A stretch of DNA of 64,000 nt from Sphagnum compactum (GCA_965153455.1 OZ234493.1:19768213-19832212); one strand, 5' to 3'. Shown: positions 16,232-29,300, numbered from the stretch's first letter. The notes: a model not told the origin generated them from the sequence alone. Program-made: numbers and translations.

Positions 16232-16980
16232 TATGAGTGTTCATGAAAGAGCGGGTAAATTACCAATGGTTTTATACTCTGTTGATTTTGTTTTCCAAAT
16301 ACTCTGAGAACCATGACTATGTATCACAACTGGTTCTTTGATTTCTTTTTGAGAACCACGGTTATGAACTCTGAGAATATACGGAACACAGTTCTAAAAA
16401 GATTTTTGCAGAAATTAATATGACTGCCTACAAAACCACCATTTCGGTTCTTTGAGGTTTTAGAAGTAACCAAAACCAGTGGTTATTTCATTTTGGACTA
16501 TTTCCCCCCAAAAAAACAAACCAGAACTGGCAGTTCTGGGGGATTCTGAAATGTTAAAACATAAAGGATAATATCATTTGCCCAACAAGTTCCATTTGGC
16601 CAGATTCAGGTAATACAGATTATTTTTGCCAAACTTTTTCACCCATCAGATAAGGATATATCATTTTGCCCCAAATTTTCTATCCAATCTGGATCAAGTT
16701 TTTTTTTTTTTTTTTTTTGGTCTGAAATTTTTTGTCGTTCGTTTGACCAAAAAAATTGGGATTTTTTTTGTTATTCTAGTGTAAATTTGACTAATAGTGC
16801 AGGAAACTTCACCAAATTTTCAATACCACAAATTTGAAGAAAAAGAAAACCCGCCTTTACACTGGCACAATTCATTAAAACCCCAAATTCTTTTGGCTTA
16901 GTTCTAAACATTATAAGCATCCCATCCTCGAAGTAAATCAGAGTCTTTGAGTCCAAATTTAACATTTCCTCGATTAATTA
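16232..16980 (+). repeat. AT-rich repeat family A, copy 1 (right part, split by the LINE)
   Basis: Shares ordered landmarks with copy 2 at 34618-35310: a GAGAACCATGACTAT-like segment near 16300, the box TAGTGTAAATTTGACTAAT near 16777, and an AAAACCC block about 80 bases later. Divergence is high, so exact ends are uncertain. Its left part would be about 11620-11748. Confidence 0.5.
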
Positions 16981-19900
16981 TTGACTCTTAGAGGCCTTGC
17001 TCAAGAAGATGCAGGCACCATGTACGAGGTGCTGGCTCACCCTGGCCTAAAGTAAGGATATATATCAGCACCCAAAACATTCCATCCAGTATCAAATCTT
17101 TACCTATTGCATGAGGATATATGACTCTCACCAAAATTCCATTCAGGCCCCTATCTGGGGTATAACAAAAGAATTTGTCTGAAATACTTGCCCACCACAC
17201 AGGGGATATTACATCTACTCCCTTACGAGTGGGCCCATCATCACTCCCCCCTTAAAGCACCTGGAGGGAAATCCTAAATGTATTTGGATGGCACCTTATA
17301 TTCATGAATATGCCTCCTAGAAAAGACGAGGGGGATATTACATCTACTCCCTTAAGAGTGAGAGGGATCTTACACCTACCCCTCACTCTCAAGGAGTAGG
17401 CATCTAAACCTCATCTTCCTATGCCTCATGATCTACATATGTTTAAATTCATGATATTTTTTGACTGGTGTTTTATTCTTGAAATTATTATCAGAATTTT
17501 ATGAAGACTTTGTCTAATTTCTGAAGCACTAGGAGAAATTTCCTTTACACTTCCTAGTGTATAGGAGTGCTCTTATATTCATCATTATCCCTCTTAAGAA
17601 AGGATCTTAAGCCTATTTGTAGGTGTAAAATCCAGCTCAATCTTAAGGAGTCAGCATAAGAACCCTCCTTCCCCCTCCTGCCTCACTGATTGTTGCATGT
17701 GAGGTTCAGAGCATTTCCTACGGTGCTCAGTATGTGACTCCAGACAGTAAAATTGATTGCAAAAAAGTCAAAATGTGCCAGTTTAGCTCAGGAAATTGGT
17801 TTTTCGGCACCAAATTCGTGCAGCTTGCCCTGGCTGGTAAAGGGCCCAACACAGTTGTGCACCGCCAAATACGAGTGTAATAAATCGAACTTGATTGAGG
17901 CTCAGTATTTCTAATTGGTCGATCATAATGATTGGTCCAGGTGGTTTGCGATCCCTCTTTCAGTTTTATTTGGTGGGGTTGCCAAAAGAAAAACAGCTAG
18001 ACTTAGACATTCAATTTTACTATCCAAAGTTACATACTGAGCACCATTGGAGATGTTCTCATGCCAACGTCTCGTTTAGAGTTGGAGTTTTGTCATGCAC
18101 ACAGCCCATGGGTGGGAGGTTCATGATAAGGCTCATCTCATGCTTTGTCATGGGTAAAGCCCACCCTCCGTGTGTGGGACATTCCCAAAATGTGGGCTCG
18201 GCTACCTTATTCTGGGTTCGTTACTTACTTGCCTGCCCACCCTGGGGCTGTTTTAGTTGGTGTTTCACGCCTTTTCAATGAAATTCAGGATAGTGTTTTC
18301 ATGAGTTTCCAAAGTTGAATAGGGAATAGGTACCTCATCAATTCAATTTCTTTACAAGTATAGTGGTCTCAAAGTTTGCAATGTTTGTGCCCATTTGGTA
18401 TTTTAATACCCTTTCCACAATGATTTTTTTCGGGACAGTTTATCTAATGATGTCATTTAAAACAATGTTTTGCCATTCTGTCATTTGTGCCAAAAAAACA
18501 AAAAACAAACAAAAAACAAAAAAAAAAGAAAAGGTTTTGGCCATTTGTCCCATAGTGTCCCTATGAGAGTTTGAGTTCTCTTTTTAAAGAGATAATAGAG
18601 TAGCTAAAGTGTGTTGGAATTATGTGCTTATACAGAGCAACAGAGGACACATGCCAACTGAAATGATTACTAGAAAGAAAGAAAATTGTTGATTTTTTTG
18701 TAGTGTTAGTATGAAGAGCCATTTATTAAATCACATTATTTCTTTTCATTTTGTATAACTCCCTTTTTCATTGTATTAACTTTTTTCTATAAATTGATAA
18801 CCTAAAGTATCTCCCATTAATTAGGTACCTAATAAATAGCCAATCCTACCAGCAAAAAGATAATCAATAAGTAAATCATAAGTGGGTTGAATGGGTGGGT
18901 GGGACACCACATCAATTATTTGTCTATTTTCCACCCACCCACACACCACCACCACCAAAACAACCAAGAAAGAGGCGCTTTTGTCACACCTTTTCAGCAT
19001 TTCATGATCCATCTACTTTGGCCCACCAAGCATTTGGGGATTTTTCTTTTCTTTTTTCCTTTTTTTTTTCCTTTTTTGTCTTTTTCTCTTTTCTCCCCTA
19101 AATGTATCCTCATTTGAGAGAAAAATTTATAAAAATCGCCTGATTTTTTAATTTGGTTTTAAGTTTTTACCCATAAAGATAGAAGGTTGATTAAAAATTT
19201 GGACTTTGTCTCTGGTTTTAGCCAGTTCGTTTAAATCTTCCTGGGGATGATCGCCATTTTTCTCTACATTTTCCTTTCAATAATCACCACTTAGGCTACA
19301 TTGAAATTTTCATTTAAAAAAACACGTTTGTCTAATATTATTCATAGCCCAATATATCAATTTACCGTTTAAAATCCCTTGTTTTTTAACGTTTGAACCT
19401 CTTTCGTGTTCACACTAGGGCTGTTGATGATGACGACGACGATTGTCGTCTACCTCGGTTCTCCCGCCGACGAGAAACGCAGTTTCGGCGACCCCCGTCC
19501 GACTGGGCGGCTTTGTTTTCGTTTGTCTCGAGCGCGTCGTTACCGCAGCCTTTGTTTTTTTACTGGCGGAACTTCTCGAAATAAAATTAAGAAATCGAAA
19601 ATAAAAGTGATTTTGGAGGGTTTCAATAGCCAGAAGCGAGGGAAAAAAATAGTAAACATCGCCATATTTCAGTCATTTTCTTTTCATTGCGTAACAAACG
19701 ATGTATAGGCTAAAAGGTTTTGATTAAATATTCGTACATCATATCTGGTTTATAGCCAGATTTGGCTAAATATTCACTGGGATAAGCGCCAAAAAACTTT
19801 CCATCATACTATTGATTGTCGCCATTTAGGCTATATAGAAAAAACAATCCTAGGAAACAAAAAACACTGCTCTGACTCGTCAGACGCGCTTCGCGGCGTT

Positions 19901-20587
19901 CATTCTCCGGCAGATCAGGAGCGAACTCCATTATTGTTCTTGTCGTGAGATCTTCATGTGGGTGGTCTGTGTAATTTCACTGCAAAAACGATCATCATTT
20001 TCTCTCTCCTTTTTCAAAAAAAATTCTGTCGTTATGCGTTGTGTCTACAGAGCTGCAGCTCTGACTCAAGACTCCTTTTGCAGTTTTTCTTCTTTTTTTC
20101 CTGTTGCTCCTGGCGTGTTTGGTGTGTGCACTGGAGACAGACAGTGGTAGATACATACATACATACACACATACATTGGTCTCGTCAGAGTTGGTTTTAT
20201 TATTGTAGTATACTTCTAAAAGATTCTGCAACTGTTATTGTCTCACAAGCTTCACAAAGAAGAAGCTGCTTTTGTTTCTGTTACTGAAGAAGAAGAAGTT
20301 GTTCAAGGAGTTGTCGAGAGTTCAAGTCGGTATCGACGAGGCAGTGGAATTGTAGATCGGTAAGAGAATAGATACACTGCAGCAGTGGCGCTCCAGCTTT
20401 CAAGGGTCGTTTTTTGGATCGAAAATGGAGTTTTAGTTCTGCTGGGAAACTGCGCAGATCAACCACGCTTTCTATAAGTAGACCAGCTGCACACCGAGAT
20501 ACTTTTACTGCATTCTTGCGGATTTCGGAGCTCCATTAGTTGCAAGGGAGAAGAGGTTGTTGAGAAAGAGACTGAGCTCAGATCATC
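16981..20587. other. intergenic, AT-rich, then rhomboid 5' region
   Basis: No convincing gene. Apart from the direct repeat it has homopolymer-rich tracts (A runs near 18500, T/C runs near 19045-19095). A GC-richer island lies near 19420-19520. A small hairpin ATCTGG/CCAGAT occurs near 19745-19765. Sequence from about 19900 to 20587, with CATA repeats near 20150-20175, probably holds the promoter and 5' UTR of the rhomboid gene. Confidence 0.4.
17202..17360 (+). repeat. 30-bp direct repeat, 129 bp apart
   Basis: GGGGATATTACATCTACTCC followed by CTTA(C/A)GAGTG is present at 17202-17231 and 17331-17360 with one mismatch. It lies in non-coding sequence with several purine/pyrimidine-biased segments (AGAGGGATCT, CCTCACTCTC). 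Function unknown. Confidence 0.6.
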
Positions 20588-21616
20588 ATGCCAGTCTACG
20601 ATGTGGAGAGTCTTGATGGGTCATTCAAGGGAAGGAAGAATTCGCACGCGCAATATAAGTTCCAGCCATCGCCGCTCAACGTTCCGCAACCGCCAGCACC
20701 CGAAGAAGAGAAGCGGAGATGGATTCCGTTCCTCATACCCATCATCCTGATTGCCAATATCGTGGTATTCGTCCTTACAATGTACTACAACAACTGCCCC
20801 GCACACATCAGCACCAGTGAGCCAAAATGCGTCCTGCCATGGCTGCACAGATTCTCCTTCCAATCTTTCAGGGAGAATCCTATGCTGGGACCATCTGCCC
20901 TAACTCTCCAAAAGATGGGAGGACTAGAACGCTCTCTGGTTCTCACCCACCATCAAGCATGGCGTCTGGTGAGTTGCATCTGGTTGCATGCAGGAGTGTT
21001 CCATCTACTTGTCAACATGATTGCACTCCTCATCATCGGCATTCGTCTGGAGATGGATTTTGGAGCTCCGAGGATCGGGCTGATATACTTGCTGTCAGGG
21101 TTTGGGGGCAGTCTGTTGTCTGCTTTGTTCGTAGAGAATCAAATCTCCGTCGGCGCTTCCGGTGCGCTGTTTGGGCTGTTGGGTGCAACACTTTCCGAGC
21201 TTCTCACCAACTGGTCTCGTTATGAGAACAAGTGCGCGCCGTTGGTCACGCTCATCTTGCTTGTGTTGGTGAATCTCGCGTTTGGTGTGATGCCGCATGT
21301 CGACAATTTCGCACACATTGGTGGGTTTGTGGCAGGGTTTCTGTTAGGGTTTGTGGTTCTCATCCGTGTCCAGTATGGGTACATCAACAAAGCGGATCTG
21401 CCTTATGGAGTTGATACAGAGGTGCCCATCAAGCGGAAATACAAAGCTTACCAGATTGTTTGCTGGGTTGTCTCTCTCATTCTTCTGCTTGGTTTGTACA
21501 TAGCCGCTTGTGTGGTGCTCTTCACCGGGATTGATGCCAACAAGAAATGCTCTTGGTGCCATTACCTGAGCTGTGTTCCAACAAGCCAGTGGCAGTGCAA
21601 CAACTTACCATCATAG
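20588..21616 (+). CDS. rhomboid-family intramembrane serine protease (plant RBL type)
   Basis: A 342-residue intronless gene. The N-terminal cytosolic region (about 45 aa, Pro-rich) is followed by a first membrane helix (WIPFLIPIILIANIVVFVLT). A luminal loop with three Cys then precedes the rhomboid core: HHQAWRLVSCIWLHAGVFHL (WR and H-containing helix), GFGGSLLSALF, the serine motif GASGALFGLLGA with Ser191, and the histidine motif NFAHIGGFVAG with His243. The Ser/His dyad is intact, so it should be an active protease rather than an iRhom. A seventh helix (IVCWVVSLILLLGLYIAACV) and a Cys-rich tail follow, as in plant secretory-pathway RBL proteins. The ATG context is ATCATCATGCC. Confidence 0.92.
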   Translation: MPVYDVESLDGSFKGRKNSHAQYKFQPSPLNVPQPPAPEEEKRRWIPFLIPIILIANIVVFVLTMYYNNCPAHISTSEPKCVLPWLHRFSFQSFRENPMLGPSALTLQKMGGLERSLVLTHHQAWRLVSCIWLHAGVFHLLVNMIALLIIGIRLEMDFGAPRIGLIYLLSGFGGSLLSALFVENQISVGASGALFGLLGATLSELLTNWSRYENKCAPLVTLILLVLVNLAFGVMPHVDNFAHIGGFVAGFLLGFVVLIRVQYGYINKADLPYGVDTEVPIKRKYKAYQIVCWVVSLILLLGLYIAACVVLFTGIDANKKCSWCHYLSCVPTSQWQCNNLPS

Positions 21617-22984
21617 AAAAAAACTACAAATCACAGCCCTTCTTCCTTTTCTTCTTCTTCTTCTTGTTCTTCTTCTCCAGAACATATCTTCTTCATATCT
21701 GAAACGTGGAAGCACACTTGCATCACAAGGGAAAAAAGCTGACCAACCACAAGTGCAACAAATGCAAGAGGAGAAACGAATGAATGAAGATACAGTGTGT
21801 GTTGTGTTTACTCTTTTCCAAGAGAGTAGAAGATTCACATCCTTTGTGAATCAGCTGCTTTGGGCAATTGGCATACAGGAGGCAAGGTTTCCATAGAACC
21901 TTCACAGTGCAAACTAGCACTTTACTTACTGATGGTTTGATTCTGCAGTCTTCTTTGGAAGAAACAGAGATTGTTTAGAGTTCTCTTTTGGTGCAGAATG
22001 TGGGCAGTTTGTGAAGGATATTGTATTTTGGTTATGTATTTTGTTATGGTTCAGGCTGGTTGAGTGTTGTTGTTGCATTGTTAGACACATTCTTTAGAGT
22101 CATGAGAGATTTGATAGATTGGAGGTTGACGTGTTGCATTGTTTAGAGTTCAGACACATTTCTTTAGATAAAAGAGATTTTTGATAGATTGCATGATGCC
22201 CTTTGACACTTTTCTTATGCTCTTTAAATACTGGCACATTTGTCAAATTGCGGAGTTCAGATTGTGTCTGCATTCTTTGGTGTCTATCCTGTCATGTGTG
22301 GGAGCAATAATAAAAGAGCTACATTTTCTTTCTTGAGAGAGACTTGGGACTCCTTGCTTTTACCGCTCCATCAGATGAGTGCTGCTTGTGTGGCCTGAGA
22401 AGCCAAACAGTTGTTCCACCCCACATTGTTTAGTGAGCTGCAACTCTCCTGTTACATCTTGAGCTCCTGGACGGAGCTGGAGATAAAGTGGGACCTTTTC
22501 TTCAATGGGTTTTTCCCACAAACTACCTTTGCTGCTGTGAAGAATGCTTTAGGACCTTGGATCCAAGGTGGGCTTTTATTACTTGTATTCTGCTCGCTCT
22601 TATCTTTTGGCAACTTCAGGAGTTCACTAGAGCATACATTTGTGCGTATGGAGAACTGATTCTGGATGCTGGCTGTGACATTCTTCAACACTAGATCTAC
22701 TGATCTGTGGTTCCACATAGCTCTTTCATCATCTTGTTTATGAGACAAGCCATTGTAATGGAAGAGAAGACTCAGAGCTCTGTAACAAAGCTTGAGACTA
22801 CAGATCCAGAATCAGGGTGAGAATTGTTATCTACCCTTCTCAAGGAGCAACATAAACACAGTTTTGCAGTATTAAGTTTGCGAGCTATGAATCTTCAAAA
22901 GATGTGTCTCTTTGTGGAATCCATTCTTCATTGCCAACTTTGTGACAGCTCTGAAAACTTGAGCAATTTATCATGAGTAGTTGT
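21617..22984. other. rhomboid 3' UTR and SSL 3' flank
   Basis: No gene seen. A likely polyadenylation signal AATAAA is at 22309-22314, about 690 bases after the rhomboid stop. The stretch between there and 22984 is probably the convergent 3' UTR of the minus-strand gene that follows. Confidence 0.4.
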
Positions 22985-24926
22985 TTAGTTTTGTTGGTTG
23001 CTGTTAGTCTTGTTTAGCTTCATTGTCCAAACTTCTCGGCAAAAAACTGAGCTTAGCCATAGCACACCATCTCGCTCACCAGCGTAACTGAGGAACTTTG
23101 TGGTCACATGGTTTCTATCCTCCAAAGCATCAAGGGCTTCTCCTGCTGGGTTATACTTGATCACCATTGAATGGGCTGGTTGTCCAATGTAATGGACAGG
23201 AACACCACACAGAAGTTTGCATAACCACAAGTTGTTTGCAAAGAAATATTGTAGCTGAGTTCGACGACTGTGAAGTGCAACCCAGAAATCCCCCTCTTTT
23301 GTGACATGAATGTTGTCTGGGTATCCAGGAACGTCTGCAAACTCTTCCATGCTTCCTGCCTTTGGCCCTTTCAGCCAGTACTTCATGATCCTGAGCAACA
23401 ACCAAACAACAGTTAATCTTGTCATTTAAGGTACTCCATAACCATAGCTCCTCATCCCATAGATGAGACTTGAAGCTTTTCTATTGCATGAGATTTTCTA
23501 CTTTAGTTGGCCATAAAGACACCATCACCATATCATTCTGACTAAGAACAGAATATTGTTTTGGCAGCTTAATCAACAAAAAGATGAGCAACAAATGAAA
23601 GCAAGTGGTTTTTGACACCACGGGAAAAGAAGCGATGCTTTTGATGTGAGTCAGTGCACTGCAGAACAGACAGGAGAAGGAGCTGAGGATGAACCTGCTT
23701 TTAGAAGTGAGCGAGACAAGGAGGAAGGTGCTATCCTTTGCAACAGCAACACCATTCGGGTAATAGAGATCTTTTGCAAGCACTGTGGTTTGTTGTGTAG
23801 AAGGCTCATATTTGAGCAGCCTGCCTGTCCTCTCCTGTTCAAATGTCAACAGGTTGCATTGCCTGCATCAAAAAACCATACACACTCTTCAGCCTATGAT
23901 ATCATCAATCCATCAAAGAAGACAATAAGCCATCAAGGGCTTGGCATGACCATGGATCTCTTCTTCCCAGATGAAATAGGTATCTGTGGATTCAACAATC
24001 CTGAGAAACATATTTGATCTTGGCTGTGTGAGCTTCACCTTCGAGGGCGGCGGGTGCTACTATCAGTGAAGTACACAGTCCCATTCTCATCCATATCAAG
24101 GTCATTTGTGAATTTGAAGGCTACCCCATCTGCCTGAGTGCTGACAGGATGTGCAACACCTCCTTGAGGACTCATGACAAGCAGACCAAAGTAGGCATCA
24201 GCAATATAGAGGTTGCCATGAGCATCAAACTTGAGCCCCAGTGGCCTTCCACATATGTGCTCATTCTTCAGAGCCACAGGCTTCCTGTTGCAGACATCAG
24301 TCCTGTATGGAAAAACATATACAGATTCTTTGGTTGAGAAGCAACAGTGAGGAGAAAGCAGAGGATCAATATCAGAGTAAAGAAAGTAGTGTCCTGGTTG
24401 AATCCAACATAGAAAATTAGCTATTTCTTTGAAAGAAGAAGACAGCAAACACTGTAGAAGCCAAGTTAGAAATGATTCTTAAGAGGTTGCATGTGCTTAC
24501 AGCATATATACTGCATTGACAGATGCAAAAGGGGTACAACCACACTTGCCTGACAGAGGAAGTGACACCAAAAGTTTCCCAGCCTCCTTGATTCCAGAAG
24601 AGGATTCTTCCATCCGACACACCAGTGTAAGGCCCACCTCCATTGCTGTCAAATGCCAGGCTCTCTGGTCCTGAAGCATCAGTTACTGAATGCAATCTTG
24701 CATACACAAGCTTGTTAGCAGGATCAGCTGGCCATGCATCCATTTCTGCCAATGGCCTCAGATCACTGGCATTCCAACCTGACCAGTCATAGTCCATGTG
24801 AGGGCATAGCATTGCAGGATTCCATGAGAAAATCAGAACTACAACACTGATGAAGATTACTATCCAGGATCTCCAGTTGGTGAAGGAGGCTTTGTCTGAG
24901 CCTTGTGTCATGATGGCTTTCAGCAT
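22985..24926 (-). CDS. strictosidine-synthase-like / adipocyte plasma membrane-associated protein-like
   Basis: Six-bladed beta-propeller protein of the Str_synth family. Exons, in transcript order: 24926-24550, 24302-24039, 23862-23695, 23390-22985. All junctions are phase 2 and sum to 404 aa. The N-terminus has a signal-anchor helix (WIVIFISVVVLIF). Family motifs: GPESLAFDSNGGGPYTGVSD, CGRPLGLKFDAHGNLYIADA, NDLDMDENGTVYFTDSSTRR, RLLKYEPSTQQTTVLAKDLY, PNGVAVAKD, MKYWLKGPKAG and FADVPGYPDNIHVTKEGDFW. Exon 1 uses a GC donor (CAG|GCAAGT). Most plant homologues are not true strictosidine synthases, so a role in alkaloid synthesis should not be assumed. The C-terminus SSVFCREVWTMKL fits the usual last blade. 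Confidence 0.9.
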
Positions 24927-25850
24927 GGATTCCGTGCAGCTGCTGCTATAAACAGGATCAGTACAAGCTCATCGCAGTTGAAACCCCAAATGGAACACAA
25001 AGGAAAAATACAAAACTCTGGAGGAAATGTGTACTCTCTGGAGTCTGGAGGGAGTGTGTCCTCTCTGGAAGAAGTGTCTGCCCTCCACCTACACACATAC
25101 CAGCACATAAGGTGCCTGGATTACATAGGTGACCAGTAACTTTTGGTGCCATCTGCATGTGTTTCCTGCATGACTTGCATAACAAGGTTTAAGACAGATT
25201 CCCTTTGGTTCAAAAAGGATTAACTTAAGGGAAGAGTAAGCTAACAGCAATTCCAACACTGTTTGGAGAATCACTCTGCTTCAGCATTGCACATATTGTT
25301 TCAGTATTTATCAACATGCTTCACTGGCCTGGGTTAGCATTGGCAAGGTCTGGAGGTAGTAATTGGTTACAGGTGTTAGTGAACCCAGCCTGTATGAGCA
25401 CCATGGGGGTGACAGGATATGGTAGCAATCTAGTAGCACAATGAGGTACTTGACCAGATTTCTCATGCAAAATTATGTCAAATAGTGTGTTTCCTTGTTA
25501 AGAATGAGGTGCTGGTGAGCAAAAACAACCCGACAGCATTCCACAACAGCAACCAATTTGTGTATACCTAAACCTATTTTGTGTAGAATTGGAGGGTGCG
25601 AAGAAGGATGCAAGTGCCAGAGCCAGCAGGAGAGTGTTGGGGATGTGTTGTAGCTGCTGCAATTGTGTTGGGATCCTGCACTTTGGCTCATCAGTGTGAG
25701 TGCATTGCCAATCACATATTGAGCACCATGTCGCAGCAAAGTAATCAGGTCATTACCACCATCTGTGAGCTCATGATCAATGCCTCAGAGAAGTTGAGTG
25801 GGTTGACGGGTGGAGAGCTGCGGAGCTGCATTGGCACAAGGAGCTGAAGA
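24927..25850. other. intergenic, SSL upstream region
   Basis: Probably the promoter and 5' UTR of the minus-strand SSL gene. A plus-strand open frame of 83 codons ends at 25847, just short of the minus-strand stop at 25851, and contains a hydrophobic stretch. I cannot place it in any family. Confidence 0.3.
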
Positions 25851-27588
25851 CTAGTTTTGTCTCCCTAGAGCACTCTTGAGGTACATACCTAACCCACTTC
25901 CATTGATGAACAAGATGAAGGTCCCATTTCCACAAAGCGACAACTCTTGTACAAATGGACTTGCTTCTTCTCCCCCACAAGACTCAAGATATAAGGTTGC
26001 TGCAGAGGAAGAGAAACGCAATTGAAGAGTTGCATCCCAGTTAAAGGAAATTCTGGAATCCAAACTGAGCTTTGGAGACTCAAACAGTGAGAAGCTCGCT
26101 TGCTGATGTACTGAAATTCATTCAGCACACACTTGCATGTCAAGGAGTTCTGAACCTTGTAAGAGCGACAATTATGTCAATGGCATCCCAGCAGGTTTTG
26201 CAGTGCTGATGATGATCAATTCAAGGTTCAATCTTGTACCATAGTCTACATGTGATATGTCTGTCCATGATTCTTCTTTCCACACAAAACCATGGGGTTG
26301 CAGATTTCTCTGGGAATAGACAAAGAAAGAAAAGAGGTTGTATAATAACCCTTACAACTGATGCAAAGCATCGTGACAAATGATGCATCATGGTCAATAA
26401 ATTTCTTGCTCAGTTCAACAAGCTCCTGGAATCAAAGAAGCTGCAGATGCTCCAAACATGTTGCAGTGATCCAAACATGTTGCTGGACAAAAATGCTACA
26501 AAGTACAAAAAGATGCACATCTTGCATCTCCCCAGACTGATGATACAGGACCATCACCAATCTTCCCTCTTCACTCGCAAAGAGATTCTCAAAGATTTTC
26601 AAGCTTCAGCCTGTTGTAATCAAGTGCAGGTCATTCATTGCTGAGCCTTCATTTTGTCACGATGATAAGGCTTCAATTCCTTAGCCAGATTGTTCGCCAT
26701 TGCCAACTTCTTGACTGGTGATCACTGTATTTTGCGCCGCTGCTCTACTGGTTTCTCCGCAGCTAGCCTGTAGATCCAGTAAACCTGCCCCCCCCTCAAA
26801 TTTGCTTAGGAAAAAGAGATAAGGAAGAAGAAGCTCTTGCTGCTGTCTCTCTCTCATCCACTGTCCAAAGCTTTGATCAAACACACAAAAGTTTAAACAA
26901 AGCTCCTGCAAGATTTGAAACCCTGAAACAATCTGCAAATCTTTTGCAAAACAGTTTCTTGACTGCAAGTCCCACTGTCACCAAGAGGAGAGAAGAATTG
27001 CTGAGAACGCCAGTTGCAACGATCTGAACAGAAACTGAAGCAGCTGGAAAAGAATTCACGGGACTCCAAGGAAGGGAAAACAAAACCAAATACGAGAAGC
27101 TGCTGCCACAAACATCCTTTCAAGTTCCAAAAACATTCTGATTCCTTTTGAATCCTCTGCAATTCTCTTGAATCGCACAAGCAATCACCAGAATAGCAGA
27201 CTCTGAAAGAGAACCTTATTAGTTTCGACGAGACCTTACGGAAAAACCTCGCCCGATACCGCGACAAAAAACAAGAGAAGATTTTGTCCGAAACTCTGAC
27301 AAACAGCAGGAGAAGATTTGTCGAGAACTCTCTTCTTCTTCTTCTTCTTCACTCGCTTACAGAGATCGGCGAAGTAGTTGCGTAAAGACTCCAAATTCTA
27401 CGAGCGAGAGAGAGAGAGAAGAGGCGGCCATAAGCAACAGGAGCAAAAGACACAAAACTTACGAAAGCAAGCAGGTGAGCCACCACGAGACCTGACACCA
27501 GCAACGGCAACCATGGCAACACCCCGTTGATGTCGCCACCGCCGCCTCCTTCTCCTCTTCCAACTCCACTCCCTTGCTGCTGCGGCAT
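25851..27588 (-). CDS. unidentified multi-exon membrane protein (tentative)
   Basis: Three minus-strand pieces look coding. A first exon 27588-27463 gives MPQQQGSGVGRGEGGGGG followed by one hydrophobic helix (LPWLPLLVSGLVVAHLLAF) and ends exactly at a GTAAGT donor. A middle piece near 26160-26215 reads HCKTCWDAIDIIVALTR. A last piece, about 26106-25851, reads SPKLSLDSRISFNWDATLQL, continues to SGLGMYLKSALGRQN and stops at 25851-25853. Phases between the middle and last pieces do not match with the splice sites I picked, so exons are missing or wrong. A further open bit, VKKLAMANNLAKELKPYHRD near 26700-26640, may belong to it. I do not recognise the family. Confidence 0.3.
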
Positions 27589-28197
27589 CGCTTCTTCTTC
27601 TGCTGCCTTGAGCCTTACTGCAACAAATGATCCAACGCTTAACTCCGACGCCGTAAGTCGTCCTGTCTCTCTCTCTCTCGCGTCCCCTCTACGACCCGCA
27701 CACCGACAACAAGAAGTTTCGCGAAGGTTCTCCAGAATCACCCGGTTTTGAACATAGGCAGATATAACACTCTCTTCTACATCTCTTCTACATCTCTTCA
27801 CTCTTCATACACTCGAGAAATTGTCATAAAAAAAATCCTCAACTCTAAACCCTACAAAACATGTAAAGAGGACGACAGTTTCTGTTAGGATTGAAATTTT
27901 GAGGAAAAAAAGTCTATCTAATTGAACTGGGGTTTATGCAAAAACACAACAAGAAAGAAAGAAAGATCTAGGTATAGAGTCAATGGATGAAATTTTGTAG
28001 CAAGTTATGGTAGCTAGGTGCAATCACACACAGATGAGGCAAAAACCACGTCAAATTTCAATGAAAACTACAAATAATTATAAATATTTTTATGTATGGC
28101 TATTTGAAAATCAATGCATTGATGGGAGTTAGCTCGTTGCTCCTAGTCATTTTGAAGGTAAGTATGGTTTTGATACTTTGTGTGTGAAGGTTACAAG
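27589..28197. other. upstream region of the tentative minus-strand gene
   Basis: Contains CT/GA-rich tracts near 27400-27430 and 27667-27685, and ATG codons upstream of the proposed start. No other gene is seen. Confidence 0.3.
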
Positions 28198-28430
28198 GTT
28201 ATGATCACAATCTGTCTTGTTGTGCTTGTTTTCCGTTTTAGCATTTGCAAGGTTATAAGTTATGACCGCAATCCTTCTTGTTGTGCTCATTTTGGGTTTG
28301 AGGTGTTACACAATGTTATGACCACAATCATTCTTGTTGTACTCATTTTCAGTTATAGGCACTCGCAAGGGTATGATCACAATCATTCTCCTTGTGTTCA
28401 TTTTGGGTTTGTTGGAATTGACTCAACAAT
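28198..28430 (+). repeat. tandem repeat, ~57-bp unit, about four copies
   Basis: The motif TATGA(C/T)C(A/G)CAATC recurs at about 28200, 28261, 28317 and 28372, each followed by CTTGTTGTGCTCATTTT-like sequence. Units differ by roughly 10-20%. Confidence 0.7.
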
Positions 28431-28639
28431 TATCAACTACTTGTTATTGTGTAGGTTTTTACAATTGCATACATGTGTATGTGCATACGTTGTTTTATTT
28501 TTTCATGTTTGTTTACAAGTGGTGCTAATTAATTGTCAATATTGTTCATAGTTATTTTATTCACTATGTTATCATGTATGAATATAATTTATATTTTATT
28601 TTTTTTATAATTTTAAATTGTTAATGTGAAAATTAAAAT

Positions 28640-29300
28640 TATTTTTAACTTTAATTACACAATGCATTATAATGAGTTAATCATTTTTTTAACATCTTTT
28701 CAACTATCAACATCATATATGAGTTGAACCATTAACTTTTAACTTGTTGAAATCATTATTTATGAATTATATTTTATATTTTTCATAATTAAATAAAATA
28801 CATGTAACAATTTAAAATTGACATTTATATTGGAACAAAGTAATATTTTTTCACATATCTTTAATTATCAACATGTACATGAGTTGAATCGTTCGCTTTT
28901 AACTTGTTAAAAGCATAACTCACAAATTGCATCTTATATTTATTAGATTATATTAAACACATGCAATTAATGTTCTGCAATTATATTTGAATGTTTTTTT
29001 TTTAAAAATTCGCATTTTTTGAACTATCAACATTTTTACATGAGTTAAATCATTCACTTTGAACTTATTGAAACCATTATTCAAATATTGCATATTGAAC
29101 TTATTAATATATGTATTGAAACACACGTAGCAACTTAATGTTTCACATTTATATTTGAACATATCAATGATTCATTTCACATTTTTTGAACTATTAACAT
29201 TTGCACATGATTTGAATATTCACTTTGAATGTGTTAAATTCATTATTAAATTTATCCGTGTTCATCACAATTTTTTGAAATGGATGTATAAAAATTTGAC
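28640..29300 (+). repeat. degenerate satellite-like array, ~160-bp unit, about four copies
   Basis: A core of AACTATCAACAT, then ACATGAGTTGAATCATTC, then AACTTGTTGAAA occurs at about 28702, 28863, 29022 and 29189. Spacings are about 161, 159 and 167 bp. Between the cores are AT-rich segments with TTTATATTTGAA. Confidence 0.65.

Noticed and set aside
25596-25847. Plus-strand 83-codon gene
   Set aside because: No family resemblance, no splice context, and it lies head-on against a better minus-strand frame.
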